The position numbers and the translations under genes are program-made. The notes beneath the pieces were generated by a model, which saw only the letters and a list, made by a program, of their open reading frames with translations, searched no databases and had not been told where the DNA came from. A stretch of DNA of 64,000 nucleotides from Arctopsyche grandis (Eukaryota; Arthropoda; Insecta; Trichoptera; Hydropsychidae). Positions 22,407-33,720 of this stretch are shown here, piece after piece. How positions within the stretch are numbered: the first letter of the stretch is position 1; every line of letters starts with the position of its first letter. The stretch is from positions 4,289,577 through 4,353,576 of the forward strand of contig NC_135356.1 of NCBI RefSeq assembly GCF_051622035.1, read 5' to 3'.

Positions 22407-23535
22407 CAGTGGCGTGCGGTGACTTTTCAACCAGAGGATGCTGTCCAAAACACGATCAGTTTATTTTTTTAAATTTTATTTTATTCTTCCAAACATTGTC
22501 ATATTTATATTTATTAAATTTTTTTTGATATGTTTTCGTTTTTGAATGAATATTTAATATTGATGTGGGTTTTGGGCTCTTAACAATAATCACTTTTTCA
22601 TTATATGGTAGAGAAGCAAATGTTCTTTTTAGTACATTTTTAATTAAACAATTGCAATTATTATTAACAACGGCGATAAATCCACTTGCATTGTTACTTT
22701 GGCTATTTATATTTAGGGCCATAATAAATAATAATTTAGAATGTAATAAATTACAATAAAATAATAAAAGTAAATTGATTTGATTTTTAAATGTTTTTTA
22801 TTATTACGAACTTATGTTCAAAATACATCTTATATCTATTTTAATAGCTACTGATCTACTAATCATTTTCTATTTTACAATTTAATTTAATTTGGTTAGT
22901 AATCATAGTATTATATTATTCTAATGTTAATCTACAGCATAATAGGAAAAAGAGCTCAAAAACCTATTTACAATCCTTATAAATGCTCATAATATATCTA
23001 ATATATAATATTAATTAAAGACTCACTAAAGTCGATGACCTAAAGCAGATTATGTTTAGGTAATCTGTATTAATAAAAGTAAATGACTTGGGACGTAACG
23101 TACGAAATATCAATCAACGAATCAAGCGAAATTCCATACATAAAAAGCTAATCAAGTCCATACATACGCAAAAGGAGATTTTGTTTCCAGAACAAGTGTC
23201 TGTAGAGTCGTCTCACTCATCCGCATACGCAGGAGTGACAGCTCACTTATGCGCATGCGCAAAAGATTTGTAGAGAACTTCAGCATCCATGGTAATACAA
23301 GCTTGATGGGAAACAAGCAACGGTCGCGCAGGCGGCTACGGCCTTTCAACGGGGACGCTCGTTTATGTCAATTTTGGATCAATCAAAATATCGTATATAT
23401 CATAATCACGTAATCAAAAGTAAATGAAAGAGAAATAAACTAAAAAATTCAGAAAACAAACGGTATGAAAATATTTTTGACGTAAATTACAAGGGATGCG
23501 CAGCATCCACAGCATCCATGGACGGCACGCTACTG
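22407..23535. mobile_element. hAT-type element, 1129 bp, near-identical TSD GTGCGTAC/ATACGTAC
   Basis: Left end CAGTGGCGTGCGGTG, right end GGCACGCTACTG. The flanking octamers GTGCGTAC (22399-22406) and ATACGTAC (23536-23543) differ at two positions, both G/A. The interior contains an R1 copy at 22790-22990. No transposase frame recognised. Confidence 0.7.
22790..22990 (+). repeat. Dispersed repeat R1, copy 2
   Basis: Shares CTACTAATCATTTTCTATTT, ATTCTAATGTTAATCTACAG and CATAATAGGAAAAAGAGCTC with the other R1 copies; it lacks a MITE. Confidence 0.65.
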
Positions 23536-24044
23536 ATACGTACGTAGTAACAATATATGAAGTTTTGTGATCATGCGAAAATTCGAACTCGAAATTTTGA
23601 AATATCGATCACTGATCACGTTTTAATGTGAGAAAGAAAGAATTTAATGTAATGTGTGTGTCTGTGTATTTTGGGGATTTCTTGAACACCGAATTTTCCT
23701 ATCGAACTGAAATTTAGTATCGGCTACTGAAATTCTTATCGGTATGACGTAATTTTTTTTTCAAATTTTTAAGTTGACCGTAAATGGTACCTCCCCTTAT
23801 ATGTAGGTGTCGTATTTTTTTTAAGTTTTGGATTCAATTATCTCCCAAGCCGCTCAATAGATCAGACTGAAATTTTATTACATATAATAGTAATTTTATA
23901 CGTTAATATTTTTTAAATATTTTTACCTCAACCGAAAGTAGTACTTTTACTCTAGAGAATTGAGGTTTTTTTATGTTTTTCTCAAAAATCTCCCAGTGTA
24001 TTAAACTAAAATATCATATCTAGAAGTTTAAGCTCAATACCAAG

Positions 24045-24880
24045 TTACGTATAAAATTTGGTGAACACCCGTCAACTGGAATTGGCAGTTAACTCTTGTT
24101 CGATTTTTCTTCCACTATTTTTTTCGATCCTTTAAATATATGTGTTGTTCACGAGAAAATTTAAGTATAATTCTTGTATTAATATGATGAAAATAAAAAA
24201 AATATCATTTAATTTAATAAACCGGAAGTGGGATTTTTTCTCCTTAGAAAAGTCAAAAATGTTGTGACGACACGATTTTTTTGATTTTTTTCCACACCAC
24301 TGAACGCATCAAGCTGAAAATTTATATTTGAATTTTTTATGCACTAACTTAGAGTTGATAAGGTTTTTAAAGAATTCATACACTAGTAGTATTTTTTTTT
24401 TAAACAATATTTCATTATTTTATTTTGACCTTTTAAATTATTTCTTTCTTCTTGATAATTTATTTTTATAATATTTATGTTAATGTTAAGTATTAAAAAA
24501 AAATTCAACAAAATCCGACAACCGGAAGAAGAACTTTTGTCTCGTGTAAGTTTTGTATCGAAAATGCTCTCATAGCCGGTATGTTTGAGCGTGCATGTAT
24601 GTATGTACATACATGTGTATGTTTGTTTCATTATCGAATTTTGTTTTTTATATTTATCAAATACATTTAGATATAGTCGTGGGTTGGTCACATCCGATTT
24701 TTATTTATTTATAGTATTTATAGCACATCATGATACATATATCAATTAAGAAATATCATGAATATGTAAAACTTTTAAAAGGTCGTTTTCAAAAGAAAAC
24801 TATCACTTCCGGTTGGCGGATTTGAACCAAAATCTTATCAATTTTAAAATAGTGAATGAATATCAACAAAATTACGAATT
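24045..24880 (-). repeat. Dispersed repeat R2 (ACCGGAAGT-containing), copy 1
   Basis: Shares long runs with 30920-31410 and 44395-45000: TTCTTCCACTATTTTTTTCG, AAACCGGAAGTGGGATTTTT, ATCAAGCTGAAAATTTATAT and CAACCGGAAG-AGAACTTTTG. All copies have stops. Strand and class are uncertain; possibly the remnant of a long retroelement. Confidence 0.6.
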
Positions 24881-25135
24881 ACGAAAAACAAATACCATGA
24901 CATGTGTATTTGTTTTTCCTTAGAGTTATTGCTTAAAATATCAATAATAAAATACTGTCAAAACATATTATGATTCATTTTCAAGTCTTATCAAATGAAA
25001 ATATTAATTAATTAAATTGATTCACAAATAATAATACGAATGGAAAAGTTCTCCTTGAAATATCGCGCGATCTTGTATTTTGGGTCAAATTTTTTATTTG
25101 CAAAAATACTTATACATATGTACATCGTTGATACA

Positions 25136-25138
<3 letters not shown>

Positions 25139-25206
<68 letters not shown>
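25139..25206. repeat. (TA)n microsatellite
   Basis: About 34 TA repeats without interruption. Confidence 0.95.
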
Positions 25207-25459
25207 TGCTTCCTATATACAGCATGCACTTCAGATCGATGCAAATCTTTTAAGAGGTAATGGAAGAGTTTATTTAGAAGCTATCTAGTAGTTCCACAGT
25301 TCCGAAATTGTGATGACACCACGGCCATGAGAGGAACACTTTTCGTCAATTTAACGTGTCTTTATCAAAGTTTCCGATATTTCTATATACATGTCAACGT
25401 ATATATGTAAATATATCATGGGATAAGTACACACTAGAGCAGTGATGGCGAACTTTTCC

Positions 25460-25525
25460 AACTAGAAACAATTCTAGTTGGAAATGTTGGCGGACAGAAA
25501 ATACGCCAGCACTCAATAATACAAT
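25460..25525 (+). repeat. 3' fragment of the CCCTTTGAATGCTG MITE family
   Basis: TCTAGTTGGAAATGTTGGCG, CAGAAAATACGCCAGCACTC match the 3' end of 18429-19010; the GGGTTAA end is lost. Confidence 0.5.
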
Positions 25526-25844
25526 TGGATAATTTAATTCAATTTATACATTTTGAATACGAATAACAGGTCAATCTAGTAACTACTATAAAAAGAGAAG
25601 TCATTGTTGATAAATTTGTTAATTTACGCAATCTTATCAAATTGAAAAGGCCTTCGGGTTCATTTACACGTGTCAATTGCCAAACGTCAGAACAAAACTG
25701 AATTATATAATATATAGGTACATATATTCAATCATAGCTTATTGTATTTTTTTTCTAGCTTTTTCCTAGCCTTACTCTGTTAGTTCTATGAGCTGCCCTT
25801 CAATGATTTATTATTGTGTGCACATTTTAAATTGCATAAAATAC

Positions 25845-26232
25845 TGTTGCGTTATAACAAATAAAAGGCCAAAGTCGCTTCACAGAATTTATTGGGTGAT
25901 TAAGGAGATCCACGCACTGCCAGTGCTCCGTCCAGAATGTTTTCATATGGCCTAAGTACCTGCTTATAAATGGCAGGTCGCTCACTGCATCTTCCTCGAC
26001 GCGTTTGTTTACCTATTATTATAGTAACGTACTAGATGCAGTCCCACGGTTTCGGCATGCAGTCCCACGCTTTCGCGCTGTCAGTTCTTGGAACTCTAGC
26101 GGGAAGTGGCTGGGTGCCGTTACCGACCACTAAGTCTATTCGGGGGTCTCCATTATTTGCCGACAGCACTTAAGACTGGAGATCATCCTAGAAAGCCAAT
26201 TATAACGGCGGCTCCTTTTAGCATATGATACA
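25845..26232 (-). mobile_element. Solo LTR, second subfamily, TSD ATAC
   Basis: The minus-strand copy runs TGTATCATATGCTAAAAGG...AACGCAACA with ATAC at 25841-25844 and 26233-26236. It lacks the insertion that its sister at 42853-43821 carries at the CTTAAG site, so it acts as the empty-site reference. Confidence 0.85.
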
Positions 26233-26323
26233 ATACTTTGACATACAATACTATCGTCCCAATATAGAAAAAAACCTTTACGTATATACATATAGTAACT
26301 ACCTACATATATGTACATACATA

Positions 26324-27059
26324 CAGTCGCGCTCACATAAAACGGAATACTTGTGATTTTACGGTTTTGGGGTTAAAAATCTTTTTGTGTTGGGTTTCTA
26401 ACGACCACTCTTTCAAATATGACTATATTCTTACATTTCAGTTCAGTTTCGTCCAAGTTTTCGAGGATCTTGGCATCAGAATTGAATTTAAAAAAATTAA
26501 CGTGAGAAGACACACTCAATTGCCATTGGAAAAGAATATATAAATCACGACTTTGGCAATATTTGGATTATCATTGCGGTCAATTTCAAATTAAATGGGA
26601 AGTTCCCTATCAACTGTGTCGAGATAACTGAAGAAAAAAAAAGAATCTGCAACTTTTGCTCGTAAGAAGGGAACCGGATTGACGAGGTGTACATCTGAGA
26701 GACAAGATCGTCTAATAACCCGGCTATATTTACTGGAGTGATTTAAATCGGCTCTAGAAATAAGAGAAGATATATCAGATTAATTTTATATTGCAATCAG
26801 TTATTCAACAAATAATAAAATGGCGACTCAATGGGGCTCGAATTTACACCCAGAGAACGGCAAAAAACCACTATTCCACGTTAAAATGAAAAAATTCAAA
26901 TGGATTAGCCAAAATTACAAGAAAATTTGGGTGAATACGATTGGCGACAAGTTATATTATCTGATGAATTCAAATTTAGCCCCTTCAGCTTCAATGGTTT
27001 TCCGGATTTTCGGCGAAAAGTTGGCCAGAGGTACAACGAAAAATGTACCCAGGCGACGG
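26324..27059 (+). pseudogene. Tc1-like transposon remnant with broken transposase
   Basis: Begins at a TA with CAGTCGCGCTCACATAAAAC, a Tc1-type end. Stop-interrupted text includes NGKKPLFHVKMKKFKWISQN, then in another frame YDWRQVILSDEFKFSPFSFN and VGQRYNEKCTQATV, matching the DDE region (W..VI.SDES.F) of Tc1 transposases. It ends abruptly where repeat GGGCGAAATTACACAG begins, so the 3' half is lost. Confidence 0.75.
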
Positions 27060-27275
27060 TATGGGCGAAATTACACAGAGATGTACGCGGCACGTGTTTT
27101 TTTTTAGATAATTTTAAACATGCGAAAAAAATGCACCATCCCTAGCACATATTCATGGTACCCGGTCCCGAAAATCGCCCCCTGCAGTGTTTTCGGTGGT
27201 ATTTCATCCCTGCTTGACAGTGATCGATAACGGTGAATCCCATATTTGAAGAAATATAGGAGAAACAATAAACTC
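27060..27275 (+). repeat. Dispersed repeat GGGCGAAATYACACAG, copy 2, abutting the Tc1 remnant
   Basis: GGGCGAAATTACACAGAGAT, GCGGCACGTG, then CCCCCTGCAGTGTTTTCGGT and TATTTGAAGAAATATAGGAG parallel 1718-1935. Confidence 0.55.
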
Positions 27276-27761
27276 CTATGAAATAATAATGACATTGAAG
27301 ATTTCAAGCTTTTATTGTTTAATAGTTCAGTTTTAACTTAATTAGCAAGCAATTAAGATTAAACAATTGACTAATATTTCCGGGTACGTTAAAATTAAAT
27401 TTAAATGTGTAATTAAGAATTAAATACACCTTTGAAACTACATATGCCATTCATAAATAAACGGACAAAGATGTTTTCTGCATAAAGGGTAAATAATTAG
27501 TGCATTACATAGAACCTTGAGACCGTGTGCTATGAATATGATCTAGGAATACTGCATATTTTCGCATATTTAAAAGTATATAAAAACGCGTACTGTGTGC
27601 ATCTCTGTGTGATTTGGCCCTAAAGCATTTTTCAATTTTTAGAGTTATTATAATACAGTACTAATTACTAAGGGATGGCGGCCAGGTTGCTCGACGGCTA
27701 AAAAAATGGTTCACTAATGTCAATTTCTATTGTCAACCATTTGTCTCTCGGACAATGGAGA

Positions 27762-27810
27762 GGTCTATTGTTATTTTATGGCGGACACCGCCATAAAATA
27801 ACAATAGACC
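27762..27810. repeat. Perfect 23-bp hairpin with 3-nt loop
   Basis: The arm 27762-27784 (begins GGTCTATTGTTATTTTATGG) pairs exactly with 27788-27810 around ACA. Could be a collapsed MITE or a cruciform-forming site. Confidence 0.8.
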
Positions 27811-27985
27811 GCCACTCTTTACTAGAGGTAGGATAGTCACAGTGCTATCTATTGTTCGGCAAACCTTTAACAATGCATTTACAACCTTTGAACAATACAA
27901 GGCCCCCTCAGGCTCCGGTGACTACTCTTTACTCATTAGTAATGAGTAAAGGGCGGATAACCAGCGTGCTTTTTGGGTCTATTTA
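27806..27985. repeat. Second copy of the GGCAAACCTTTAACA repeat
   Basis: Contains TTCGGCAAACCTTTAACAAT, GCATTTACAACCTTTGAACA and GGCCCCCTCAGGCTCCGGTG, shared with 17700-17800, followed by a CTTTACTCATTAGTAATGAG palindrome. Confidence 0.6.
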
Positions 27986-27989
27986 CAAA

Positions 27990-28990
27990 GCTAGAGTGCA
28001 AAAAAAAGGCTCTAAATAAAATTGGACAAAGCACAGTGAACAATTAACAATGAACGGAACGCTTCCAGTCCGACCTTTAGTAAAGAGTCATTACCTTTAT
28101 TCTTACCTAGCAAATATTAACGCATTATTGAATTCTAAAACAATCGTAAAAACATCAGAGCTGTCAAAACTCAACTGTTATATTGTACAACTGGCGCACA
28201 TTGTTGAAAGTGTATTTGCGCGTGTAGAGATATAATTTACTAGTTGAATTGTATTCGAATATATGTAAATGACCTAAGACGCCATTTGGTATATATATTA
28301 TAACTGAAAATACATATTCGTATTTTCGATTTCAGTGAGCAATGCAACAACTATTTTGGGATTTCGATATTTGTAACATTTTTATAAAACTTATGAAAGC
28401 TTACACGCGAGCTATGTATGTATGTACATATTTACGGAATATGAACACACAAATATTGATAGTTAAAAAGTGATTAGAACACAATTAAAAATTACTACGT
28501 ACATAGATAAAGTAAATAGGAGTCGGAAATCGTTCGATTTCACGACCCCATCTCCGATTTCAGCATATATGTATAATGTTTATCTAAAATATGCTTACAA
28601 AGTTATAAAATAAGATAAGAAGAAAAATATCGATTTTATCGTGTTTTATTTATGTATAAAATGTTATTTCTACACACATATGTACATGTTTTCACATTAA
28701 TTAAATATTATACATGTACATATGTTATGTGCTAATGCTGATCTCTTGAATGAAAAATCATAAACATATGTGTCAATGAAATAACGACATAATTTAATTT
28801 TGAATCCAATCTATGACAAATAGATATTTATGACATCGGAGAAGTGCTTTTTTACATATGTACATGTCACTAGTTAATGATTGAAATTAGCGGTATATTT
28901 GAGCTGTTTTTCCAGAAGAGAAAATTTTATTACGTTATTTATTAAGAAAATGCAAATTTATTGTTACTTTTGTTAGTATTTTTGTGCAAA
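27990..28990. other. No gene seen
   Basis: AT-rich; a 61-codon frame at 28050 shows no family motif. Confidence 0.35.
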
Positions 28991-28999
28991 TATATTATA

Positions 29000-29462
29000 C
29001 TAGTGTTATATAATATAAATATCATAGCATGGGTGTTGGCATATTAAGTTATTAAATAAAAAAAAATTAAAAGAAATGTGTCGTCATGTGTTCGATCCGC
29101 AATATATTTTTAATATATTTAATTATTTAATATGAAAAAAATGGTAAAAACTAACAACCTGCATATGTACCTACATATAAACAAAATAAAACACCAATTG
29201 AAAAAATAATTAATTAATTAGTTAGTTAAGTAAATTTTCAATAGTTGGCGGTAAATTCTCAGAGATTTAGCGCGGTCTACTTGTCTAGAGGAAACATTGG
29301 TATCGAACACTATATATAGAAGTTTTTTTCTTTTGTTATTATATTCATATAAACGTTTTGGCAATGTCGAATCGAAACAACTACATATTATAGTACGGCG
29401 AGCGTTATCTGACAGACAGACAGACAGAGTGGCGATATTATGTACATATATACATATGATGA
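29000..29462 (-). mobile_element. Helitron-like element, family B, copy 2
   Basis: CTAG at 29000-29003 on the 3' side; the 5' side reads TCATCATATGTATATATGTA on the minus strand. It includes GCATGGGTGTTGGCATATTA and CTGTCTGTCTGTC. Uninterrupted at the sites where copies 1 and 3 carry insertions. Confidence 0.6.
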
Positions 29463-29723
29463 TAATTTGTAGACGACCAAAATATAATGAAATATATGTA
29501 CATATATTATAATAAAAAAAAAGTACCTGTAGAATTTTTCATCAAGACATGCAATGTTAATAGAATTTACAAGAAATAAATAAGAAATACTAAAAATAAT
29601 GGATGTCCTAGTCAAAATAGAACAATTGGACAGTTTATTTCTTATTGAATACGATTATAAGCGCCGCAGTGGAATTTTTTCCCAGAAATGTACTAATATT
29701 AGTGTAATTATATAAGAAAAAAT

Positions 29724-30251
29724 GGTGCTACTTTAGTATGCAGTCTACCTTCACATAGTATGCAATCTACATTACTTTAATATGCGGTTTCACTGTTTCG
29801 GTTCTCGCGTGTGACACTAAGACTGAATAATAGCGACCCTAACAACCTAATCTTAAATTAATAGGGCCAACCTAACTTAACCTAACCTATCCTGACCCTT
29901 AAATAAATAGGTGTTGGCTGCTAATATATATATATATATTTTTTAAGTTTTATTTCATCAATATTTTCACAAAAAAAAAAACGTATCTTAGTAGCCAACA
30001 CTTATTTATTTAAGGGTTAGGATAGGTTAGGTTAAGTTAAGATTGGCCCTATTCATTTAAGATTTGGTTAAGAGATATGTATCTGCTGGCGATATTTTGA
30101 TAGAAATGCTTCGACAACATTATGGAACGGCAGGAAAAAACAAACATTGCAATAAAAATTTCGTTGCTATGATACAAATAAAAAAAAAATAGTCGACTGC
30201 GATTCAAAGGTAGATTGCATGCTAAGGTAGACCGCATACTAAAGTAGCACC
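29724..30251. mobile_element. Foldback hAT-type MITE (GGTGCTACTTTAGTATGC), copy 1
   Basis: Termini GGTGCTACTTTAGTATGC and GCATACTAAAGTAGCACC. Flanking octamers GAAAAAAT and GAAAAAGT differ once. The interior is itself palindromic around a (TA)/(A) core, with arms containing CTTAACCTAACCTATCCTG. Copies at 39847 and 48583. Confidence 0.8.
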
Positions 30252-30314
30252 GAAAAAGTTGTGTTTGAGAATTTTGCGATTATTATTATTGTTTTATCTT
30301 TATCAAATGTAGGT

Positions 30315-30353
30315 CATTGTGGCGCATTAGGTTCTTCCTGTAATGCCACAATG
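30315..30353. repeat. Hairpin with GGCGCATTAGGTTCTTCCTG core
   Basis: CATTGTGGC pairs with GCCACAATG around an 18-21-nt apical part. The core is shared with 32960-33000 although the stem bases there differ. Confidence 0.55.
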
Positions 30354-30368
30354 GTCCAAAACTATGTC

Positions 30369-30407
30369 TGCAGTCTGTCCTAAAAGTGCTATTTAGGACA
30401 GACTGCA
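30369..30407. repeat. Perfect 16-bp hairpin, 7-nt loop
   Basis: TGCAGTCTGTCCTAAA (30369-30384) and TTTAGGACAGACTGCA (30392-30407) are exact complements around AGTGCTA. Short for a pre-miRNA. Confidence 0.7.
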
Positions 30408-30919
30408 TTCAAGTTATAAATTCATTGATTTTTAATATGTCTAAATCGAAGCATTTTGAACAAAAATACGGAAATTTTATAACTGGAACAACGGGTTTCT
30501 GGAAACCCGCTGGATGACAGCACTGATTTTGTAATGTATTATAGTTTGATGTTAATTTTATGGATGACAATTCAAAATTTATCATCAAAATTCGGTTTAC
30601 TGTGGTTTTCCTTTGGTATTGCATATTGTATATATGTATGTATGTAGATACATACACATAAATACATATCATCTAACCAAACTGTTTTCCCTAGAGCGGT
30701 ATAATGATTGTTATCATATAAAATTATCAACATGACGAAATAATACTCACTTTTTTCGGAGAAGGCCAATTATTTCCTTATGATTGTTCTGAAATTGTAT
30801 CAGAATTACTTTACGAAATATATATTTATCATTCATTTAAAACCACATTTGAAATATTGATTTGAAACCAGCCTGTGATGTGCTTTTTTCTATTATGAAA
30901 ACATGTACACATATAATTC

Positions 30920-31410
30920 GATTTTTCTTCCACTATTTTTTTCGACCCCTTAAACATGTGTGATCTTCACGAAAAAAATCAAGTATAATTCTTGTACTAA
31001 TGTGATGAAAATAAAAAAAAATCACTAAATTTAATAAACCGGAAGTGGGATTTTTTCCTCTTAGAAAGGTCAAAAATGTTGTGCCCACTGTTCTGTCCAC
31101 ACCCCTGAACGTATCAAGCTGAAAATTTATATTTGTATTTTTTATGTACAAACTTCAAGCTGATAAGTTTTGGTCAGTATTCGTAAACCGGAAGTAGTAT
31201 TTTTTTTAAAACTATATTTCATTATTATATTTTGACCTTTTAAATTATTTTAATCTTCTTGATATTTATTGTGTATACTACTGATAGTGATTTTAAGTAA
31301 TTGAACAAAAAAATATAAAAAAATTGAACAAAATCTGACAACCGGAAGTAGAACTTTTGTCTTGTGCAAGTTTCCATACATTTGCGCTCAATTTGTTTTT
31401 TTTTAATATG
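30920..31410 (-). repeat. Dispersed repeat R2, copy 2
   Basis: Same text as 24045-24880: TTCTTCCACTATTTTTTTCG, AAACCGGAAGTGGGATTTTT, ATCAAGCTGAAAATTTATAT. Confidence 0.6.
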
Positions 31411-31429
31411 CTGGATTTCGTACAACTTT

Positions 31430-32170
31430 AAAAAAACCGATTTTTGATCAATACGATTAGTAAATATTACCGAGTTAATTCGATTGATTTTTACTCACAA
31501 ACTTTAATTCTTCTCATGTATAAATGAAATTTTCAAGTCATCTTTAAAATTTTTTTAAAAACACATTTCTAAAATGATTTACAAATACCTGACTTTGAAG
31601 TGATACTCATGTGTCATGCGTAAGCCGTTAAATTATTAACCATTTTTTTTCAATCTTAACCTCTGATCTTTCAAAACTACAGATAAAATATCCAAACAAT
31701 TCAAAATTTTGATAGCCCATCAATAGCAAATATGTACATATACATATATTGAGTGAAACAAAAATAGAATGACATGAGTTGACAAAATTAAGTCACTCAA
31801 TATGGAATGACTCGAATGTACTTATATATGCTCGAATTGTTTTATATACATACCTATATATCGTATGTAAAAATATTTTTATTTAATATATTTTGGTATT
31901 TTCTAATTGCGTCATAAAAAATCAGTTCAAACCAGTTCACACTGATTGGTATACTCGAGTTCATTATTTGATTTTATTTTATGCGATCAATCGTTAATTC
32001 GATTCCAATTTTTTTACATATGAGAATAGAATTGTTATTTAATAATTAGCTATGCAACTTACATGCATATAAAAATTAAAATTGCATTTTTTTGACAAAA
32101 CATATCAGACAAAAATCATCGGAAATAATCTGACAAAAATCTACAAACGACACATTTCTGCATACTGTCA
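31430..32170. other. No gene seen
   Basis: AT-rich; short TATATGTACATA runs only. Confidence 0.35.
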
Positions 32171-32205
32171 TTTAGGGCGAAATTACACAGACAAGAATGG
32201 CACGT

Positions 32206-32520
32206 CCTGTGCTTGGCTCTAGACTAGTAGTTAACATATATGCTTTTGAACATAGTGGTCACGAGTTCGAGTCCCGCTGGTTGCTGCTGGCCAGACCTTG
32301 GTTTGTGACTCCAGGTCGATCGTGTCCTATCAGAGTTTGCCAATTTATCTGATTTTCATTGAAACGGTTCGAACAAATTGGCAACCTTCACCAATTTATC
32401 GCAATTTTCAACTGTTCAGCATCTTGAATTTCGCTGATTCGTATAAAAATACTGCAAATTTGTCCATAAATGTCTTGAAAATTTCCAGTTTTTTAGCATC
32501 TCGAAATTATAAAAAAAAAA
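32206..32520 (+). repeat. tRNA-derived SINE, copy 1
   Basis: An A-box-like segment GGCTCTAGACTAGTAGTTA and a B box GGTCACGAGTTCGAGTCCC, spaced as in a tRNA, are followed by GCTGGCCAGACCTTGGTTTG and TTGTGACTCCAGGTCGATCG. It ends in an AT-rich tail. Related copies at 32608, 42180 and 42518. Confidence 0.7.
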
Positions 32521-32607
32521 TATAAGTTTATCAAAAATTATTCATATATGTTTCTATGACGCTTTGTTTAAATTAATCTAAATATTGTATATCGATGTTT
32601 GTAATTG

Positions 32608-32945
32608 CCAGCAGCATGGCTCGGTGGTTGGGCTTTTTCTAGCACCGAGAGGCACCGGGTTCGATTCCGTGAGTTGATCCCGATGAAAATAATTTATTCC
32701 GAGTACATTATCTGTAATTCTGCTGGTCAGACTTGGATATTTGTGACTCCAAGTCGATCATTTCCTATCAGAGTTTGTCGATTTTTCTGATTTCATTGTA
32801 AGCACCCATCCTACCCACTATATCACCACTATTTTAGTATGATTTATATATAATAAGATTTATGTACAAAATTCATAGATGTCTCAATCATTTCGAGTTT
32901 TTCAGTGTCTCGTAATTCGGCGACTTATGTAATAAAAATGCTGCA
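32608..32945 (+). repeat. tRNA-derived SINE, copy 2 (divergent head)
   Basis: AGCATGGCTCGGTGGTTG and GGGTTCGATTCCGTG serve as A and B boxes. The body TTGTGACTCCAAGTCGATCA, TTTCCTATCAGAGTTTGTCG is shared with copy 1, which lies immediately upstream in the same orientation. Confidence 0.65.
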
Positions 32946-32959
32946 TTGTTTTTAATTGG

Positions 32960-33000
32960 CCAGGAAGGCGCATTGGGGTTTACCTGTTTGGCCTTCCTGG
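32960..33000. repeat. Hairpin with GGCGCATTGGGGTTTACCTG core
   Basis: CCAGGAAGGC (32960-32969) pairs with GCCTTCCTGG (32991-33000); core of equal length to that at 30321-30347. Confidence 0.6.
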
Positions 33001-33014
33001 TATACAAACATATG

Positions 33015-33168
33015 ATGGGCTGAAAACCAGACTGGTACAAGTGATATTTAAAAAAAAATCTGGTTTAAGTTCTAAAATAATAGCATACATGAAAAGTTAT
33101 TATTTTAGCACTTAAACCAGCTTTTTTTAAAAATATCACTTGTACCAGTATGGTTTTCAGCCCGTTAT
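33015..33168. repeat. Foldback palindrome, 154 bp
   Basis: GGGCTGAAAACCAGACTGGT and TACAAGTGATATTTAAAAAA are mirrored by ACTTGTACCAGTATGGTTTT and CAGCCC. The inner arms CTAAAATAATAGCATACATG and TTATTATTTTAGCACTTAAA also pair. MITE or cruciform. Confidence 0.7.
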
Positions 33169-33469
33169 ATATGCAGGGCTTTTCTTCTCATGTAACGCGG
33201 TGGAACGGCGTTCCGGCACATTTATTATCGGCATTTTTTACGTTTCAAACGATTATTCTATATAATATAATTTGAATACAATCTTTTCTAATAAAAAACT
33301 TGACAAGAAATGAGTGTCGGCACATTTTTGTTCAAAAAAAAGCCCTACATTATGTATGTAAAAATAAAAACAAATCATTGTAATAATCAATTCGGTATTT
33401 CCTTACATCAATTAAGGACTGCCATTAGGAGAGTCTCGACTGATTGATCCATTTCTATTATATTTTAGC

Positions 33470-33643
33470 TTTTTTACCCGGCTTCGCTCGGTATTTGTAA
33501 TATACACCACTTAAACATGACTAATCTAATAGTAAACATTATATATAAATTTATTTGAATCCTCATTTGTTTTTTTTATTAAATTTACTGTCACGAACGA
33601 ACAAACAAACATATATAGTAAGTCTCTTATAAAAAATTATATG
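33470..33643 (-). mobile_element. Helitron-like element, family A, copy 3 (degenerate)
   Basis: TTTTACCCGGCTTCGCTCGG, AACATGACTAATCTAATAGT and GTCTCTTATAAAAAATTAT; both termini altered. Confidence 0.5.
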
Positions 33644-33644
33644 T

Positions 33645-33720
33645 ACACCCCCGGGGTCTGCGCCCCCTAGGGAGCGAAGCCCTACGGCTTCGCCCTCGGC
33701 GCCTACGCCCCCGGGAACTT
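33645..33720. repeat. GC-rich palindromic island
   Basis: A rare GC-rich patch with nested inverted motifs (GGAGCGAAGCCCTACGGCTT, CGCCCTCGGCGCC). No reading frame. The GAAGCC/GGCTTC theme resembles Helitron hairpins. Confidence 0.5.

Noticed and set aside
22407-22790. Small frames at 22203-22759 as genes
   Set aside because: They overlap on both strands, lie within a hAT-type element and show no motif.
29870-30035. Possible telomeric repeat (CCTAACCTAACC)
   Set aside because: Only two to three imperfect units, part of a MITE present in three copies with target duplications.
30369-30407. MicroRNA precursor
   Set aside because: The stem is only 16 bp and the loop 7 nt, too short for a typical pre-miRNA; kept only as a structural finding.
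32206-32290. Possible tRNA gene with A and B boxes
   Set aside because: It does not fold into a full tRNA and recurs with a SINE body, so it is a SINE head.
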